Assembly (NCBI GenBank): GCA_013433145.1
Contig: CM024183.1
Span: 6,925,703-6,989,702, forward strand
Direction: 5' to 3'
DNA length: 64,000 nt
From: Ascaris suum
Taxonomy: Eukaryota > Nematoda > Chromadorea > Rhabditida > Ascarididae
The translations under genes and the position numbers were made by a program. Positions 35,922-49,641 of this stretch are shown piece after piece. Position 1 is the first letter of the stretch. Each line of letters opens with the position of its first letter. Under the pieces are notes generated by a model. It was given only the letters and a program-made list of their open reading frames with translations. It had not been told where the DNA came from and did not search any database.

Positions 35922-38900
35922 CTACAAATTGGACTTGGAGATTTTTGAACGTATAAGGCATTCTTGAGCAGTGCTGCATATCAGGCGACCATCACGAGCC
36001 CACAAGTGTCCCTCGGTAAATGCACGCCCACTGGCTGAAAAGCAAACTTATTAGTGGAAGTGAAGCGCCAACTACTGTCCAAGTGAATCACGCTCAAATA
36101 AAGAACTTTTTCTAGCCCAGTGTCGTCCAATAGCCTCAAATCTTTCAATTCAGATGGACTGCCCTATAAAAAACAATACGCCCCTGTTTTCATAGCCATG
36201 CATTAGGTCCTGATGGAAGAGGGCCAATTATGCTCATCATATTTCCAAACAAGCGTGAGCAAGATGATTGTGGGAAACCAGTTCTGTAATTTATGCAATA
36301 CGCAATGCTTCAGTAATAATACGTCCGTCATTACAATGTGCTTCTCATTGTTTTCACCAGCCTCCATCCAACGAGCTTGACTGATATAATACCGACTTCA
36401 AAATCGATTCATAGAAACTGGATTCTCTCTAACAATCTCTTTCTTGCAAGGAAACACAACGAAGATATTAGATTACAGCATTTCGAACTGGAACGACAAC
36501 GAAGGAAATAATAGCGCCACTTGATAATGCTGAATACATCCAAGTAGCAAACGCCGAGAATATATGTTATAATTTAAGGCGATGTTAGAGCAAAACTGGA
36601 ATACCGCAACCGCCAATGAAGTTCAAGTTCGACAAAAGCACCAACGTTGAAGGAATCGTCTATAGAAGAAAGACCTTCCACTGCTAACCTGAGGAAGGAC
36701 ACATGTTAGAAGTCCATATGAACCGCATAAAATTTTTCAAGGAAAGCGTCCAAAACCGAGCCCATTTCACTAGTTCTTTCTGGAGAATGCGAAAGTCATG
36801 AGCACGATCATGTAGTGCAACATAAATTTTGAGCTCAGGAGCAAATAGCCTTCTGGTTCTGACAATGGCTATCACAAACATCATCGTTCTATACGAGGAA
36901 GAATTAAAAAAAAAAAAAAAAAGGATTGAAAACGCTTCTTTGCGACAACCATCACGAATTGAGTATGGCATGAACTAAATGCCGATAGTCTTCACATAGA
37001 AATTTCTTCCACAGAGTAGAGCCATGAGCACTTTCAGTAACGGACAATATCAAAGGCTTTCGCATAACCAGTACACATAATTTCGGTTTGATTCCTCATA
37101 ACTGAATCCAGATACCAAGAAGGAAATAAGCTGCGATAACGTTGATGGACTAGGGACGAAGCCAAACTGGGCAATTCCCAGAATGCAATCTCGCGAGAAA
37201 TGACCCATTAATGCATCTGCGTCTTTGATGCTCATATAGAAAATCTTAGAAACGGAGAACACGAAAGTTCGGAGTAACATGAGGTCAGGCTAGTCAGGCG
37301 GTAGCTTTCTAATGAGGTGACCGGTGAAATCTTGTAGGTTCATATGAACAAAAATCATATTATGTGACTGCCGAAAATCATACTATACGGCACTGCGATT
37401 GCTTTTGCAATATTTTTTTCAAAATGTGATGGGATGCCGTGTGGTGTGCGGGTAACCCCATTACTCGGCTAACGAATCACTCCGAGAAGACAGCCAGCAC
37501 TAGCACCAACAAAATCCACATACTTATTGCTGTCTGCTGAAAAGGCTGTTGCACGCAGTTCGATGAAAACGCTCGAAAGGAATGGTCCGCGAGCATGTTA
37601 AGTTGCAGTTTTTATTCATAAAAAGAGGGTCATTACGATCATCTTCTAGGCGCGTACCCTATAATGCACAATAAATTTACTGCCGGCATATTCGTCAAGT
37701 GCTTTAGTGCTTTCGTCATACAACACATGTCCCTCACGACTTCTGGCAAGTTTTGCGCACTGAATTTGGCAATGCTTAGAACGCTGACTAAATGAGCGGA
37801 AACCAGCCAGGCTGCGGTTCTCAAAGCATTAAAAAATGTTTTTGTTTGGTTTGTTGTTGTTTTTTTTTGCAGGCAAGCCGAGAAGCATTATGAGGACAGC
37901 CGAACCTGACTGGCCTTTTTATCGACGCGCATACACTCACTTCGTAGCCTGCTGTAAACACTTCTTTTTCGGCATTAAACGACATAGGTATTTCGATATA
38001 CAGTGTTGCGACGAAGCGCACTGTGCGCTCGTCGTGAAAACATTCCCACGACAACGTCGCAATAATTTAAAGTTCCTGCGACATTGTTCCTCGTGTCGGC
38101 CGATGTTTCGAGAGCGGCTGACACTGGGATCGAAGTCCACTGTCGGCTGGAGTTGCATATAAGCAGCCCCAGCTGAACAGTGGGCTAGAGGTGAAAGAAA
38201 CGAGTATTGCGCGGCGCCTTGCTGCTGCCCGACGACTTCGCCCGCCCTAAGCGACTACTGCTCGATGACTTCGGCCTTGTCCCGCTCTAATCGACCCTAA
38301 GCGATCCTAGGCGATCCTAAGCGACTATTGCTTCCCAACACGACTATTACTGTAAGATGTCATCCTGCTCGATTGGTGAGTCGTTGCAATAACCATTTTC
38401 TCCTACATACAAACTTAGGATCTAACATTTTATAGGTGTTTATTTTCGTTGAAAAAAATTAAAGAAAGAATTCAAACCTGCAATAGCAGTCGAATTTTCA
38501 TAGAGCATCCACTCATCGGCACGAAAATCATTGCGATGCAACCACATACAGTGATCAAGAGATAATACTTGTGAAGGAATGAACCCCTGACTGAAATTGC
38601 AAAATATACAATTTGCCTGTTACATTTTGCTAGTCACAATATATAATGAAAAATTTCTGTATCAAGATTAACGGAAGACCGATATGTGCCTCTGATTGCT
38701 AGGAAGCTTAGGAAAAACTTATGAAAAAGAAGGCTTATGATGCAACTTAGGCGCCCAATGATGCATTAGTAAACTCAGTTTCATACCACAGACACAGACA
38801 TGATCAACACCTTGTTCGCTGCTCTATCATAAACAATCAATGAACGTAAACTACTTTGTGAACCCTTTAATTAATTCAGGTCGCAATATATCGCTTGTTC

Positions 38901-41900
38901 TTATATTTATAACGCTTTTATGCTCAAAACAACCGCTAAAATAGAGTGACTTGTCGAAAAGAAAACTCTCTAAGATATGAACAGCTTGGATTCACGAAGC
39001 ACCAAAAAGACCATCCATAAATTTATTCGTGCCATGCAGTACTGAAATTTCTTTCTTTGCACAAGTTGGATGCGTAAAATATGATGTAACCAGACGAGAT
39101 GAAGAGATGAATATCAGTATCAAAACAGACTACTGAAGTGCTACAAACAAATGCTCTCACATATAACTAACATATACAACTCGTTCGACAAAAAACCATC
39201 TTGCCATCCGCATGTAAGCTTATCGAAACGTATGCTACAGAAATGCATTAAGTGGAAAAGTGAAAGTTGCCTCATTATACCCATATGATAGTTCCCGAAG
39301 GTCTTTTCTGTCAATTGCGGTCCATTGGCATATTACGTTCAACAGTATTTGTGAATTCATTGCACTATATTTGAAATTCTCCAAAATAGCACCGCCAGAA
39401 AGTTTCATTTCTAAAGCGTCATGCGCCTCTGGACTCCCACATAATGCATCACGACCGGGGTGTGCTTTTCTGATAGAACGCTTTCTGAACACAGGAAAAA
39501 GATAGTAAATTTTCATTCATTTTGATCTCGCAAGGCAGATAAAAACGCCAAAACCAAGCCGGGAAAAACGACCAATTACATGACTGGCTATAAGGAATAA
39601 CAGAAAAACAGCTACGATATGATTTCACATCACAACGCGCAACATGTGAGAGGACTGTTTCCAGACAAGAAAGCCTCCGAAATAGCATGGTCGAAAACAA
39701 CCATACTACGAAATGAAACCAATATGAGCCAAACACACCTTTGATGAGCTTTCAGTGCAACACCGGCTAACGTTGAATCCGTATTATAGACGGCCATCAT
39801 ACGATGTATCCGAGGATTATCGGAGAGTTTCTGAGAAGATCGCACCCAAACAAACAATTTCTCTGTAGATGGCTTTATTGCCAAAAATTCTTCTAAATTC
39901 GTCGGTCGCATCTGAAATTCATTATACAATAATATATGAAAATGCAAGAAAACAATAGGAGACACATGGTAGATCCCACGAAACAACTATCGATTTATGC
40001 AAAAACACTTAGCAATATTAAGCATCAGCATCCTATACATAAAAAACTAATAAACCTGAGCAATAAGTATCAGCATAACGAAGAAGGAAAATAATGATGA
40101 GGTTATGGCAGCACGGTACATCCTAATTTCCTGTGTAATTTGGAGAAATTTGCAAAATTCACAATTTCACCTATCCTATACATTTTGGAATCTTTTTTAT
40201 ATACATGGGATGAATATCCTCCTTGCATGCACGTATGCGAGACCTTGCAGTTGCATGACAACGTCCGGTAACTTCAACTCGAAAATCTAATCAGCTGTAT
40301 GGATTAGATATCATAGAAGGAGATTATGCTGTGTTATTTTTCTTGATGTAAGATTTACCTTTTTGATGAACTTTTGATACACTGAAAGTGAATTTCTAGT
40401 CGAATTCCCAAATGAATGCAATTCTTGCGGATATGAAACCTAATATTTGATGGCTATTTTATAAGACCTGATCAACCCACTAATCGTTTGGAAGCGCTGC
40501 ACTAAGCACTGCTTGTTTTTCTGTTCTCAAACATCACAGCATCGTTAATCTCTCCTTGGAGTCGTGAGGATGCCCTCATTGGATTACATTCTGGCCTACA
40601 TCCGCATGTGCTTAACATAGTCGCCGAATCTACCTACTAGTGAATAGTGTATATTAAAGTATTATTTTGCCCTTTCTTAGACTTAAACAGGTTTTCTTAT
40701 TACTCAGAAACCCTCGACCCCTCCTTTACGAGCTCAAGATACCACCACTGTCATCCTGGGACCATGGCAACATCAGTGATCCAATCCGTATATAAAAATT
40801 GCACAGCCGAAGTTAATCAGGAAGGGTGAAATCAAAGGAATAAACCACAGTAAGCTTTTTTTCCAATCAGATCAAACGACTCGAACAAACTATAACCCAT
40901 CCAATCGGCTAATTCCTCTTTCTCTCTATCCCTACCTCCCTCTCTGGAAAAAAATCATCTCAAAGAGAATTTCTCCTCAACCTTTTTTGTTCCTTCTCCT
41001 GTTCCTTCCCAATCTCTGAAAAGTGACTTGCTTCTACGAGCATCATAAGCTCCCTCCGTTGCTGTATCGTGCCAAAGTCGTAGAAAAAAAACTTTCGTTC
41101 CAACAAACCCCTCCCCCCTCCAAAAAAACCTACACAGTTGGCACCTCGAAGCGTTTGAGTGGGATTAGCATAACGCACAATGAACGCTGAAAACGTTTCG
41201 AAAACTATGTACTTCAAACAGTGGCTCTTCCACTTTCTCTCGTTCTATCAGGCGATCGCGTAGCCGCTCTCTGCGATAGCTGTCGATCAAATACCGGCCC
41301 TCATTGGCGTCATTAAGGATCCTTCTTATACCATCGAAAAGTTCCGGACATTCTTCAGGTCCAACTACAGAGGGCATTTTAATTTGATGCTCTATTGCTG
41401 CTTCTTCAGGCTGAAACGAAACCTATGCAGTTATGCTCAGTGCTTAGATGTTCCACCTACACGAATGCAAAAAGGAAAAGACGATGATACAAGATCGAAA
41501 TGGCCGTCTGAACATAACATTTCAGTACTTTGAGTCTTACATTGATCCATAGAACCTCCCAGGAAATTCTTCTGAGCGTTACATTTATTATTGCACTAAG
41601 CATGTTCAGACAACAAAATCGAACTAATAAAAGCGGTTATTTTTATGTCAGCAAGCAATGACATTTCAACAAAGACAACTATGAAGGATGCTACCCATCA
41701 ACTCGTATCTAGTAAGAGATGGATGCTTCCAATCGCACATATAAGCCGCCTAAGCAAACACGATGGTTAAGAATGAAATATTTAGCTACCCTATTTTAAA
41801 ACTGAACTTCCATCTTAGTAAAGATAAAGATCATGATTTCTGGGGGTTATTAATTAACAAGAGAGCCATATATCCGGTTCATTTCGATGTTCGTCTACTT

Positions 41901-44373
41901 TTCTACGATATGTCGAAATATCATAACATTTGAAATGTAATTTGATGAAGGACTCCTCGCCATCACTATGGAAATACCCGCAGAAGTGCTCATAGACCAC
42001 GAAAAAAAGCAAAGTCAAATTTTAAAAAAAAGAAAAGAAATACAACTTACCAAATGAAATGAAATTTGACAAGTAAAAACGGTGGCACCATTTTGTATAG
42101 CATCCACTGTTCGCGAACAAAAGCTTCGACCATCTCGAAGTGTTCTCACAACGTAATCGATCGGTTGTTTAATGCTAGCTGAATAAATCATTTATTTCAA
42201 AAGAAGTTTCAACGACCTCATTAAAGAATTATGGAAGCCGTGCAGGAAATTCGGCTAGAAGAGCTCAGCAAAAATATCGCTTTAATCAATTCAAACTAAT
42301 CTCCATTGATAGTACTTTCTCTGCTCAATTGAATGTTTTATGCTCTTTGCTATTCCCATAAAATTCATGAAAATATCACTTCATTTCCGAAAAAAAAATC
42401 CACTGACTGCACAGTCACAACTTTTATACCATTGATGAAATTCCCATATAATGCTTACTGTTTAAATGAAATTCCTTCGAAACGAAAGATAGTGAATGAA
42501 TCTGAAGACTCATAAATAAGAATCTCATGAAAGTGAGGATTGGCATTGCATCGAAAATTAATTGCCGAGTTGAAAATAAACATGAGAGCATCAAACTTTG
42601 TGCCCTATGAATTACGACCACTATCTTTCACTAGTTGCACAGGTATAATGCATAAAACTCCAAGTATTTTTATGAGTAGCATAATGCATACTGCTTCAAC
42701 CACGTTACGGCTAGAAGTCCTCATATATACCTCTTGGCATAACGACCTCCCTTGCAATTCTCACATCTAATCAGTGCAATACCGCATTTTCATTGTTCAT
42801 ATAGGACAAGTGCATTCTTTCGTCATATACAAATACTGCTCGACGTGGCCCTTTGCATCGCATTTAAACCTAATGGAAAGCACAAAAAAAAAGAACAGAA
42901 AACAAAACGAAAGAAAAACTAAACAAGCGGAAAAAATAAGAGAAACACACCGGCTAAAATGAACATCGAATGCATTGCATGAACTCGCATTTGTGCCGGA
43001 ACGGTCTCCTCGGCTGCCGCTAACGACTGTGCAAATAGAAGACCACCGTAAACAACCGGAAATCGAGGTGAACCAGGTCGCAGATAGGTAGATCTAAATA
43101 AGCAGTCCTTATAGAATCCCTTCCACAAGCCGATTCAAATGGGTGGTTGCATGCGCAATTTATCGTTTTTGTTAACATAATTTTTAAATACGTAGGTTTC
43201 AGCGATATCGGTAAGTGGTGCGGAGATCGCCGCTATATAGGTATATGCTGATACTCGTATAATATTAAAATAAAGGCAGTTTTGTAAGCAATATGCAACC
43301 ACCTCCAATGTCGCACACACTTCTATCTGATCACGACATCCTGCCGCATAGTACCATATGAGGTACTTCTATCATTGCACGTTAGCTGTTCGTCAGAAAA
43401 AAATAGCAATGTTCGTCAAAGGATATATCCTCTTTTTTCAGTTATTCAAACGCATCCCATTTGTGGAATTCCCCAACGTCAGCACTTTACGACCCACCGC
43501 CGACTAGCTCAGAACGATCGGCGGTGAACTATTTCAGTTGATACACACAACAATTAGAAGAAATGACTTCAGAGTACATGAAAGAAATCGAGTCAACTAT
43601 CGACGATAGGAGTATTTGAAAGCGGTTTCCCGGTAAGAGAGCATCTAGCCTCATCGGCAATGATATGAATAGATCAGACAGCAATCTCTGAGGAATTCTT
43701 CAAGTGATTCAGCATTTCAAATCAAAGAATGGTTGAAACGAAATAATCAATATGTGTCAAATGGTATTATTACCCAATCAATATGTGCCAAATCGTCTTA
43801 TTACAATCAATACATTCTACTATGGCACTTTCATGTACTAATTGAAAAATGTGCTTTGCATTAATAAATGCGTTCAATGCAACTTCATAATATTTATCAA
43901 TAAAGTAAGCAAATCGTTTTGCAGTGATTTACATCATCGCAAATAATATTTCACCACGAAAATATGATTTCTACATACAACAAAGCATATCTTGAAGATG
44001 AGAATAACTTAAAACAATCGTTCCTAAACTCTATATTTATTAGATGAACTCAAACGAAATCTCAATTAATGCGAAAATTTCGCCAAAGTAAAACTCAATG
44101 CAAATATAAAACTAGTGGAAATTGTTTATGATAAAATTGTAGTTTCCTTATAAAGGAAAGCACAGACAAAGCAGCTATTTGTGTACAAAATGAACCTATA
44201 ATAATACCCTTCCCATGAATGAGGTGATTACTCGTTAGCACCTCTTCAGGATGAAAGATCTAAACGCGATATTTGAAAACAATAACACACCTGTAAATAT
44301 TTTCATTGATTTTTTCCATTTCAAAGAACTTCTCCGCATCGATGGTAATCTTCGATATTGATTGATCAGTCAT
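35922..44373 (-). CDS. Acyl-CoA thioesterase, TesB/ACOT8 family, likely peroxisomal
   Basis: Seven exons on the minus strand: 44373-44291, 43093-42951, 42178-42051, 41410-41213, 39911-39739, 38590-38478 and 36034-35922 (stop 35924-35922). Phases match throughout and give 316 residues, close to ACOT8. Family landmarks are YLRPGSPRFPVVYGGLLFAQ, HAMHSMFILAG, LRDGRSFCSRTV, IEHQIKMP, MRPTNLEEF, YNTDSTLAG, SLDHCMW, DEWMLYE and WARDGRLICSTAQECLIR. The expected catalytic set is present: Asp229 (YNTDST), Ser252 (LSLDH) and Gln303 (TAQE). These enzymes hydrolyse acyl-CoA to free fatty acid and CoA. The C-terminus SNL fits a type-1 peroxisomal signal. The ATG follows a trans-splice-like TTTAG by 22 bases. 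Intron 6 (2.4 kb) holds a retrotransposon relic. Confidence 0.95.
36640..37290 (-). mobile_element. RTE-like reverse transcriptase relic in intron 6
   Basis: Minus-strand frames contain a degraded reverse transcriptase: AQFGFVPSPST followed, after a frame change, by TGYAKAFDIV near 37,050, matching the QxGFRxxxST and YxKAFD motifs of RTE-type elements. A later piece (ILQKELVKWAR, ~36,780) fits the region downstream of the catalytic core. Frames are broken and the ends are not seen, so it is inactive. It lies in the same orientation as the host gene. Confidence 0.6.
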
Positions 44374-44394
44374 ACTGAACGCTCTCCTTCTGCC

Positions 44395-44405
44395 ACTAAA
44401 TAGGC
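44395..44405 (-). promoter_or_regulatory. Candidate trans-splice acceptor of the thioesterase gene
   Basis: CCTATTTAG on the minus strand ends 22 bases before the ATG at 44,373, leaving a short leader typical of spliced-leader mRNAs. Confidence 0.45.
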
Positions 44406-44409
44406 TGAT

Positions 44410-47380
44410 CGATTCTGAAGGTCAGAATAAACGCTCATTGATCGAACGGAAGTTAGAATAGAGATAAACGGTATTTGGAACGGATTGCACTTGCAAGTTT
44501 CAGCATAAAAGCGAATCAGCAACGATTTCAAACCGGCAAACGTTCACCATGAAAGTAACAAGCCTAATATTGAAACAACTGTAATCCCTCATGGAAATAT
44601 GAAGCTATATATCATAATCACCTCTTCAAATGTCTGATTTCAGATAATTATTCGTTAAATCATTAAAATCTGAACACATAGGGTATTTTTTTCATTTCAT
44701 CGAATGGCTCTTATGATAAAATTATATTAGACGGCTTTGAGAAGCTCAAAGTCAGAAGTCTTGTTGGTAGATGGCCTTGAGAAGCTCGATCACCCACAAC
44801 GTACGAGGGCTGCAAATAACTTTGCCAAACATCATCGCATACATTTGTTCAAAAGTCGATAGGACGGGTTGGATAGTGAATGTGCTTGTCCATGATAACG
44901 AGGATATTCATGTGGTGATTTTGTGATGAAGATTGTACGGTTATGCCCATTAAACTCAAAAAAAAAATTAGTGGTTCTGGTTCCACGGTTGCAATAAACA
45001 AAAAAAAAGGCAACCATAGCTAAACACAAATTTGTGCCTTAACAATTTCGGTATATTTGGTTTTGCAGATTCGGAATTTCCAAAATAATATTGAAAAAAG
45101 AAAAGCAATAGCCTCAATAAATCTTTCAATAAGAAATCAATGAGGAAATTTTATCAATCAATTAGACTTTAAAGAACAGATAAAATTTTTGTTATTTCCA
45201 TGCAACAAATATAGAAATTTCTAGAAGAATTCGTAAACACAATTTAAAGAATTTTTTATCTCGGGTAACGAAAGGATCTAGGTACCTTTCCCCTACCATC
45301 CAATAAATTATATCCCGATAAGCAGTGCACAACCTCCTCTCCGCCTCCCCCCCCCCCCCCCTCACCTCCGAAACTATCATCTCACTTATCGAACTAGACA
45401 TAAAAGTTATTCATTAGATGAAATAGAAGACAACAAAGAAAGAAATTGAAAGAAATCGTTATGCCCATCCGCTAACTATTTCCTCGAGCATGCAAAAAAT
45501 TATAAAGAGATGAAAAGATCAACGATAATTTAGCGCTATGTGGAAAGAAACTAAACGGTAAAAAAAAACTAGGTCAATGTTTCCCCTCCTCCTGTCCATC
45601 TTCCCCCACTCCCCCATTACTTTATAGCGTTCTGCGATTCGTACAAAATGTGCTATATCTATTATTACTACTCGTACAGATATCGAGCAAACATCAATTT
45701 CGAACTTTTTACTAAGTTATCACTGCCTTAAAACCTAATCTTGAGTTCGACGTTACAGTTTTATTGCTCCATTAAAACAATACGAAAAGGTGTCATCGTT
45801 GACGATATAAGCATTCCACAAATCATCATATTCAGCTAATATGATGCTCGAATCCGTTTCTATTTCTTCTCGTTCGGTTATAGATATAAGACGATGTATG
45901 CTAGTAAAAGTTGGGGAAAAGAAACTATATAGGATCATGAGGATCTTTTATGATTTATAGGCCCCGTCGAATATTAGAACATTAGAAAGCTGAACTAAAC
46001 TAAGAATAGCCCCATCCCTCCCCCCCCTTCCACTCATAGTTTCCTCATCTTGCTTGAGAAAATAATATATGTTAAGACTGTAGATGCTATAAATGAAAAA
46101 TCCCCATATAGTTTTCGATTAAAAATAAAATATAAGTGAAATTATAATTGAAATACCTTTTAATTTATGAAAGTTTAGTGAAAATCTTCCGAATAGAACA
46201 GCGCTACCAATCGTAATATATCGATCATCGACGAGACGTAATAGTATCGGTGGCGTTATTCGCATTCGTTAATATTTCTGCAAAGCGAAACATTGCAAAA
46301 AGAACTATAAAACGAGAAAAGAACATTTTGAGTGATAAGATAACGATATGATGTCAACTATAGTACGTTGTGATATCATTTCAGTGAGCACAACATATAG
46401 ATAGTAATAAAAAGTTAGGTTAAATTGTTGAAAATGATATTAAAATATAAAAACCTTAAATGTGATGAAGCAATATTATATTAAATCTGCGCAACTTTCC
46501 ACTCTATAAGCCCCGGCAAATGGAAAGGCGTCAATGGAAAATTTCGAATTTTTTGATAGGCTCAATAGGCTTTTAATCTGTGAAGCAAAATGAGCTAAAT
46601 TCTTTGATTTTTCAAGCGTAATTTGTAAAGCCCGATGCTCGCATATAATAAGATACTGCATAATGCGTAAGCTGAGATCGATAAGCTTAGAAATACAAGG
46701 ACCTTTCTCCGATCAGCCCGGATTCAAAATCAAACATGTTTCACCAATCGACTGCAGCTATTGAAATTCGGGTTGTAGAATCGGAGCGGGTATACTTAGC
46801 AACACGTGCACGTGCACGAGAGAGACGGAGAGAGAGAGCGCGCGTTTATTCAGCGAGTGACGCGGTACTGGTCACTCGGTACTGGTCACTCGATAATAAA
46901 ATCATCGCAGTGAGAGGACTGAAAGGGACTTATAAATCGCATTGGGCATGTCTGTGGAATTGTTTTATAAAAAAACATCAGACTGTTTGTTGCAGCGCAA
47001 TGGCTATATTCTATGTTTGTCGACAATTGATGACAGTTTTTCCCACAAGTATTTGAATGAATCCATCAAGTATTGCAGTGAACAGCAAATTTTAACCTTG
47101 TCAGTTTATAAAATTATTGAAAGTACCATTGAGGATGTCATTTCACTGTACAACGATATCCTTTCAAATAGGGCACATTAGGACTTTCTTTCTCTTAAGT
47201 TCATTCATATTGCACTTGTCGTCCTACATGAACGGTTCAATCATTCTATGCAACGGAAACGTTTAAATCGACATCGTCTACGTACACTATTTGAATGCAT
47301 TTTATGACGTTTGTGAAAAGAAATTTCTCCACGAACTATAGAGATATGAACTCAGTAGCATTTTGCTTTAATAGATATAG
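44410..47380. other. No gene recognised upstream of the thioesterase
   Basis: AT-rich DNA with poly-C tracts (e.g. 45,347-45,361) and short frames. One plus-strand frame at 46,942-47,181 (79 codons) has no recognisable domain. A GC-richer patch with purine runs and a CACGTGCACGTG word lies at 46,800-46,850. Confidence 0.5.
46864..46891 (+). repeat. Tandem 14-mer
   Basis: GGTACTGGTCACTC occurs twice in immediate succession, next to a CACGTG-containing, purine-rich stretch that stands out from the AT-rich surroundings. Confidence 0.8.
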
Positions 47381-47389
47381 AGGACGTAC

Positions 47390-47599
47390 CTTCGAATCAA
47401 ACATTTTACGGCTTGTTCTCGTTGTGATTCTATCGGTAGCATTTCGAGTCACATAATTGGATCGATGTTTGCAACCTATTCGTTGACAACCGAAAGGTTT
47501 ACCATCCAATTCGTGAATCAAGCGATAATTTCTATGAGCTGCAGAATGATTACTGTAGTTTCGATGATTGCTCAAAGATTTGGCAAGTGCATTTTTCTT
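47390..47599 (-). CDS. Possible exon, degenerate zinc-finger-like
   Basis: A minus-strand stretch of exactly 70 codons lies between an acceptor (TTTTCAAG) and a GTACGT donor, in phase 0 at both ends. It contains HELDGKPFGCQRIGC, like a C2H2 linker and Cys pair, and is rich in Asn, His and Arg, but the usual paired His after the second Cys are missing. It could be one exon of an unassembled gene or a pseudogene fragment. No neighbouring exons were identified. A basic minus-strand frame at 50,933-51,235 with several Cys and His might be related but cannot be linked. Confidence 0.3.
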
Positions 47600-49513
47600 C
47601 TTGAAAATATTCGGATATTTAATGCAAATTTTTACAAGGAATGTTATGCTGAAGATAGATAATGTTCGATTACTTCCATTAGATGATGAAATATATAAAA
47701 AGGAAAGTAAGATTTTTCTGGACTTAGATGGAGTGTTTGATATTTAGAGATATCGGCTAGGAGGCGTAGAATTGCCAACTAGGGAGACAGAAGCTTCGTC
47801 GCTATAAGGAGGGAGATAGAGACGGAGAGTACAACGAACTTGCGTATTCCGGAATTTCGTTGTCCGGGTAAAATTTTATCTCCCCTCTTCTCCGTGCTTT
47901 TTTTCTCTTGAACATAGATTGTGAGTTGCTTCGAATGACATAGCTATAATTCAACGCCATTCTAAAATATATGCTCAAAACATTGAAACGAATGCATTCT
48001 AAGAGCTTTCTTATTTATTATCGTGCGGTCCTATAGTACCGATCACGTTATGATCACCAAATGAGCTCAGTAATATACAATGCATTAAAGCGTTGAAAAA
48101 AATAAATGTTTGCCAGTTAGTTTTTCATATGGACTTTCCTCGCCAATATCAAACTATATTTGAGATCTCATCGAAAATGCTTTTTTATTCTACCCATATT
48201 CACGTAGAATGATGTTTGAATACGGATGTTAGTCGCATCAAAAAACCTGTCTATAACTTAATGTCACTCTAGCATATATGCATAGAAAAGGGCAACGAAT
48301 GCATGCTAAAACCTTTTGTTATTTATTGTTGTTCACTATTTTCATATCGATCATATTATGCTCACTTCATGAGACCATCAATTTATGATGTAGTGCGGAG
48401 CTTTAAGAAATATGTTTACTGTTAACCTAATTCGTGTAGATTTTCCTCGATCGCATCTTTCTATACATGAGACTAAGTCAAAGGTGCTTTTCATCGTTAA
48501 CTCTTTGAAAAATCTCATCGTCTTAAAGCAGATTAATTGTTTCTTTGTGATTATAAGATGTGCTTTCGATATGCCATTTCAGGAGAATTTCACTCGTCCA
48601 GCACCAAGAGGGAAATTTGCCCATAAATTCTAGTTTCCACGTAATATCTGTAGGTTTTACGTTATCCATAATAGTTCCCTGTTTAGAATCTGACGAATCC
48701 GCATCAGGCGATTCATAAACTCAGCGCTTATAATAACTATGCAGTTGATAGTCGTTTGTAAAGCTTCAATATCTATAAATTTCTATCGAGGTGAGCATTA
48801 CAAATGCAGGAACTTCAATTTCATTATATTTTACTTCACGTCCTTCATCTGTATTACTCTCTCTTCGGATTATTTATTCCATATATATATGATTTCAGCA
48901 AAAACATTTTAAGTGCATTCATGGGTAAATTTTCGGCATTTTATTATTGTCCTTTTTTTTAAATTTATTCATTCTTATTTCTCATATCTCTATGAGCATT
49001 ATGATTGTTCTATTGTATATTGTTGTCTATGCACAGATAATTGTTTTTTATTCGTTTCAATATTGACTTTCAAGTGCAATAAACAACAATGCAATAACAA
49101 CACGTTTTCAAAGCTGAACGTATGGACATTTTTTTTCGATCATACCTGATTTCGAGTAACTCCATGAAATTTCGCCTTTTTCTCGTATTTACTCGGGAAA
49201 GAACGAATTTCGAAAGAAATTCTATGAAGCAAGATTTGTACTTCTCCAAGCAATACTTTTTACTCGTTATCTGTTTTTGAAATAAATTCGTCTATTGGGA
49301 AACATTTCAGCACGTTTCATTTGTGCATTAATACTCACCTTTCAATGAAAAATTACATAAAGATTAACATTGAACAGTTTTGAGTTTTTTTTTTCACGCT
49401 CCATTTCTGCAACAGATTTCTATGGACTGAACTCATAGGCACGATGATTCCCTTTTAGGTTTGTTTGGAAATAAAAATCTTCGTGGCCATTCGTGTCGGA
49501 GTCGTATGATCAG

Positions 49514-49641
<128 letters not shown>

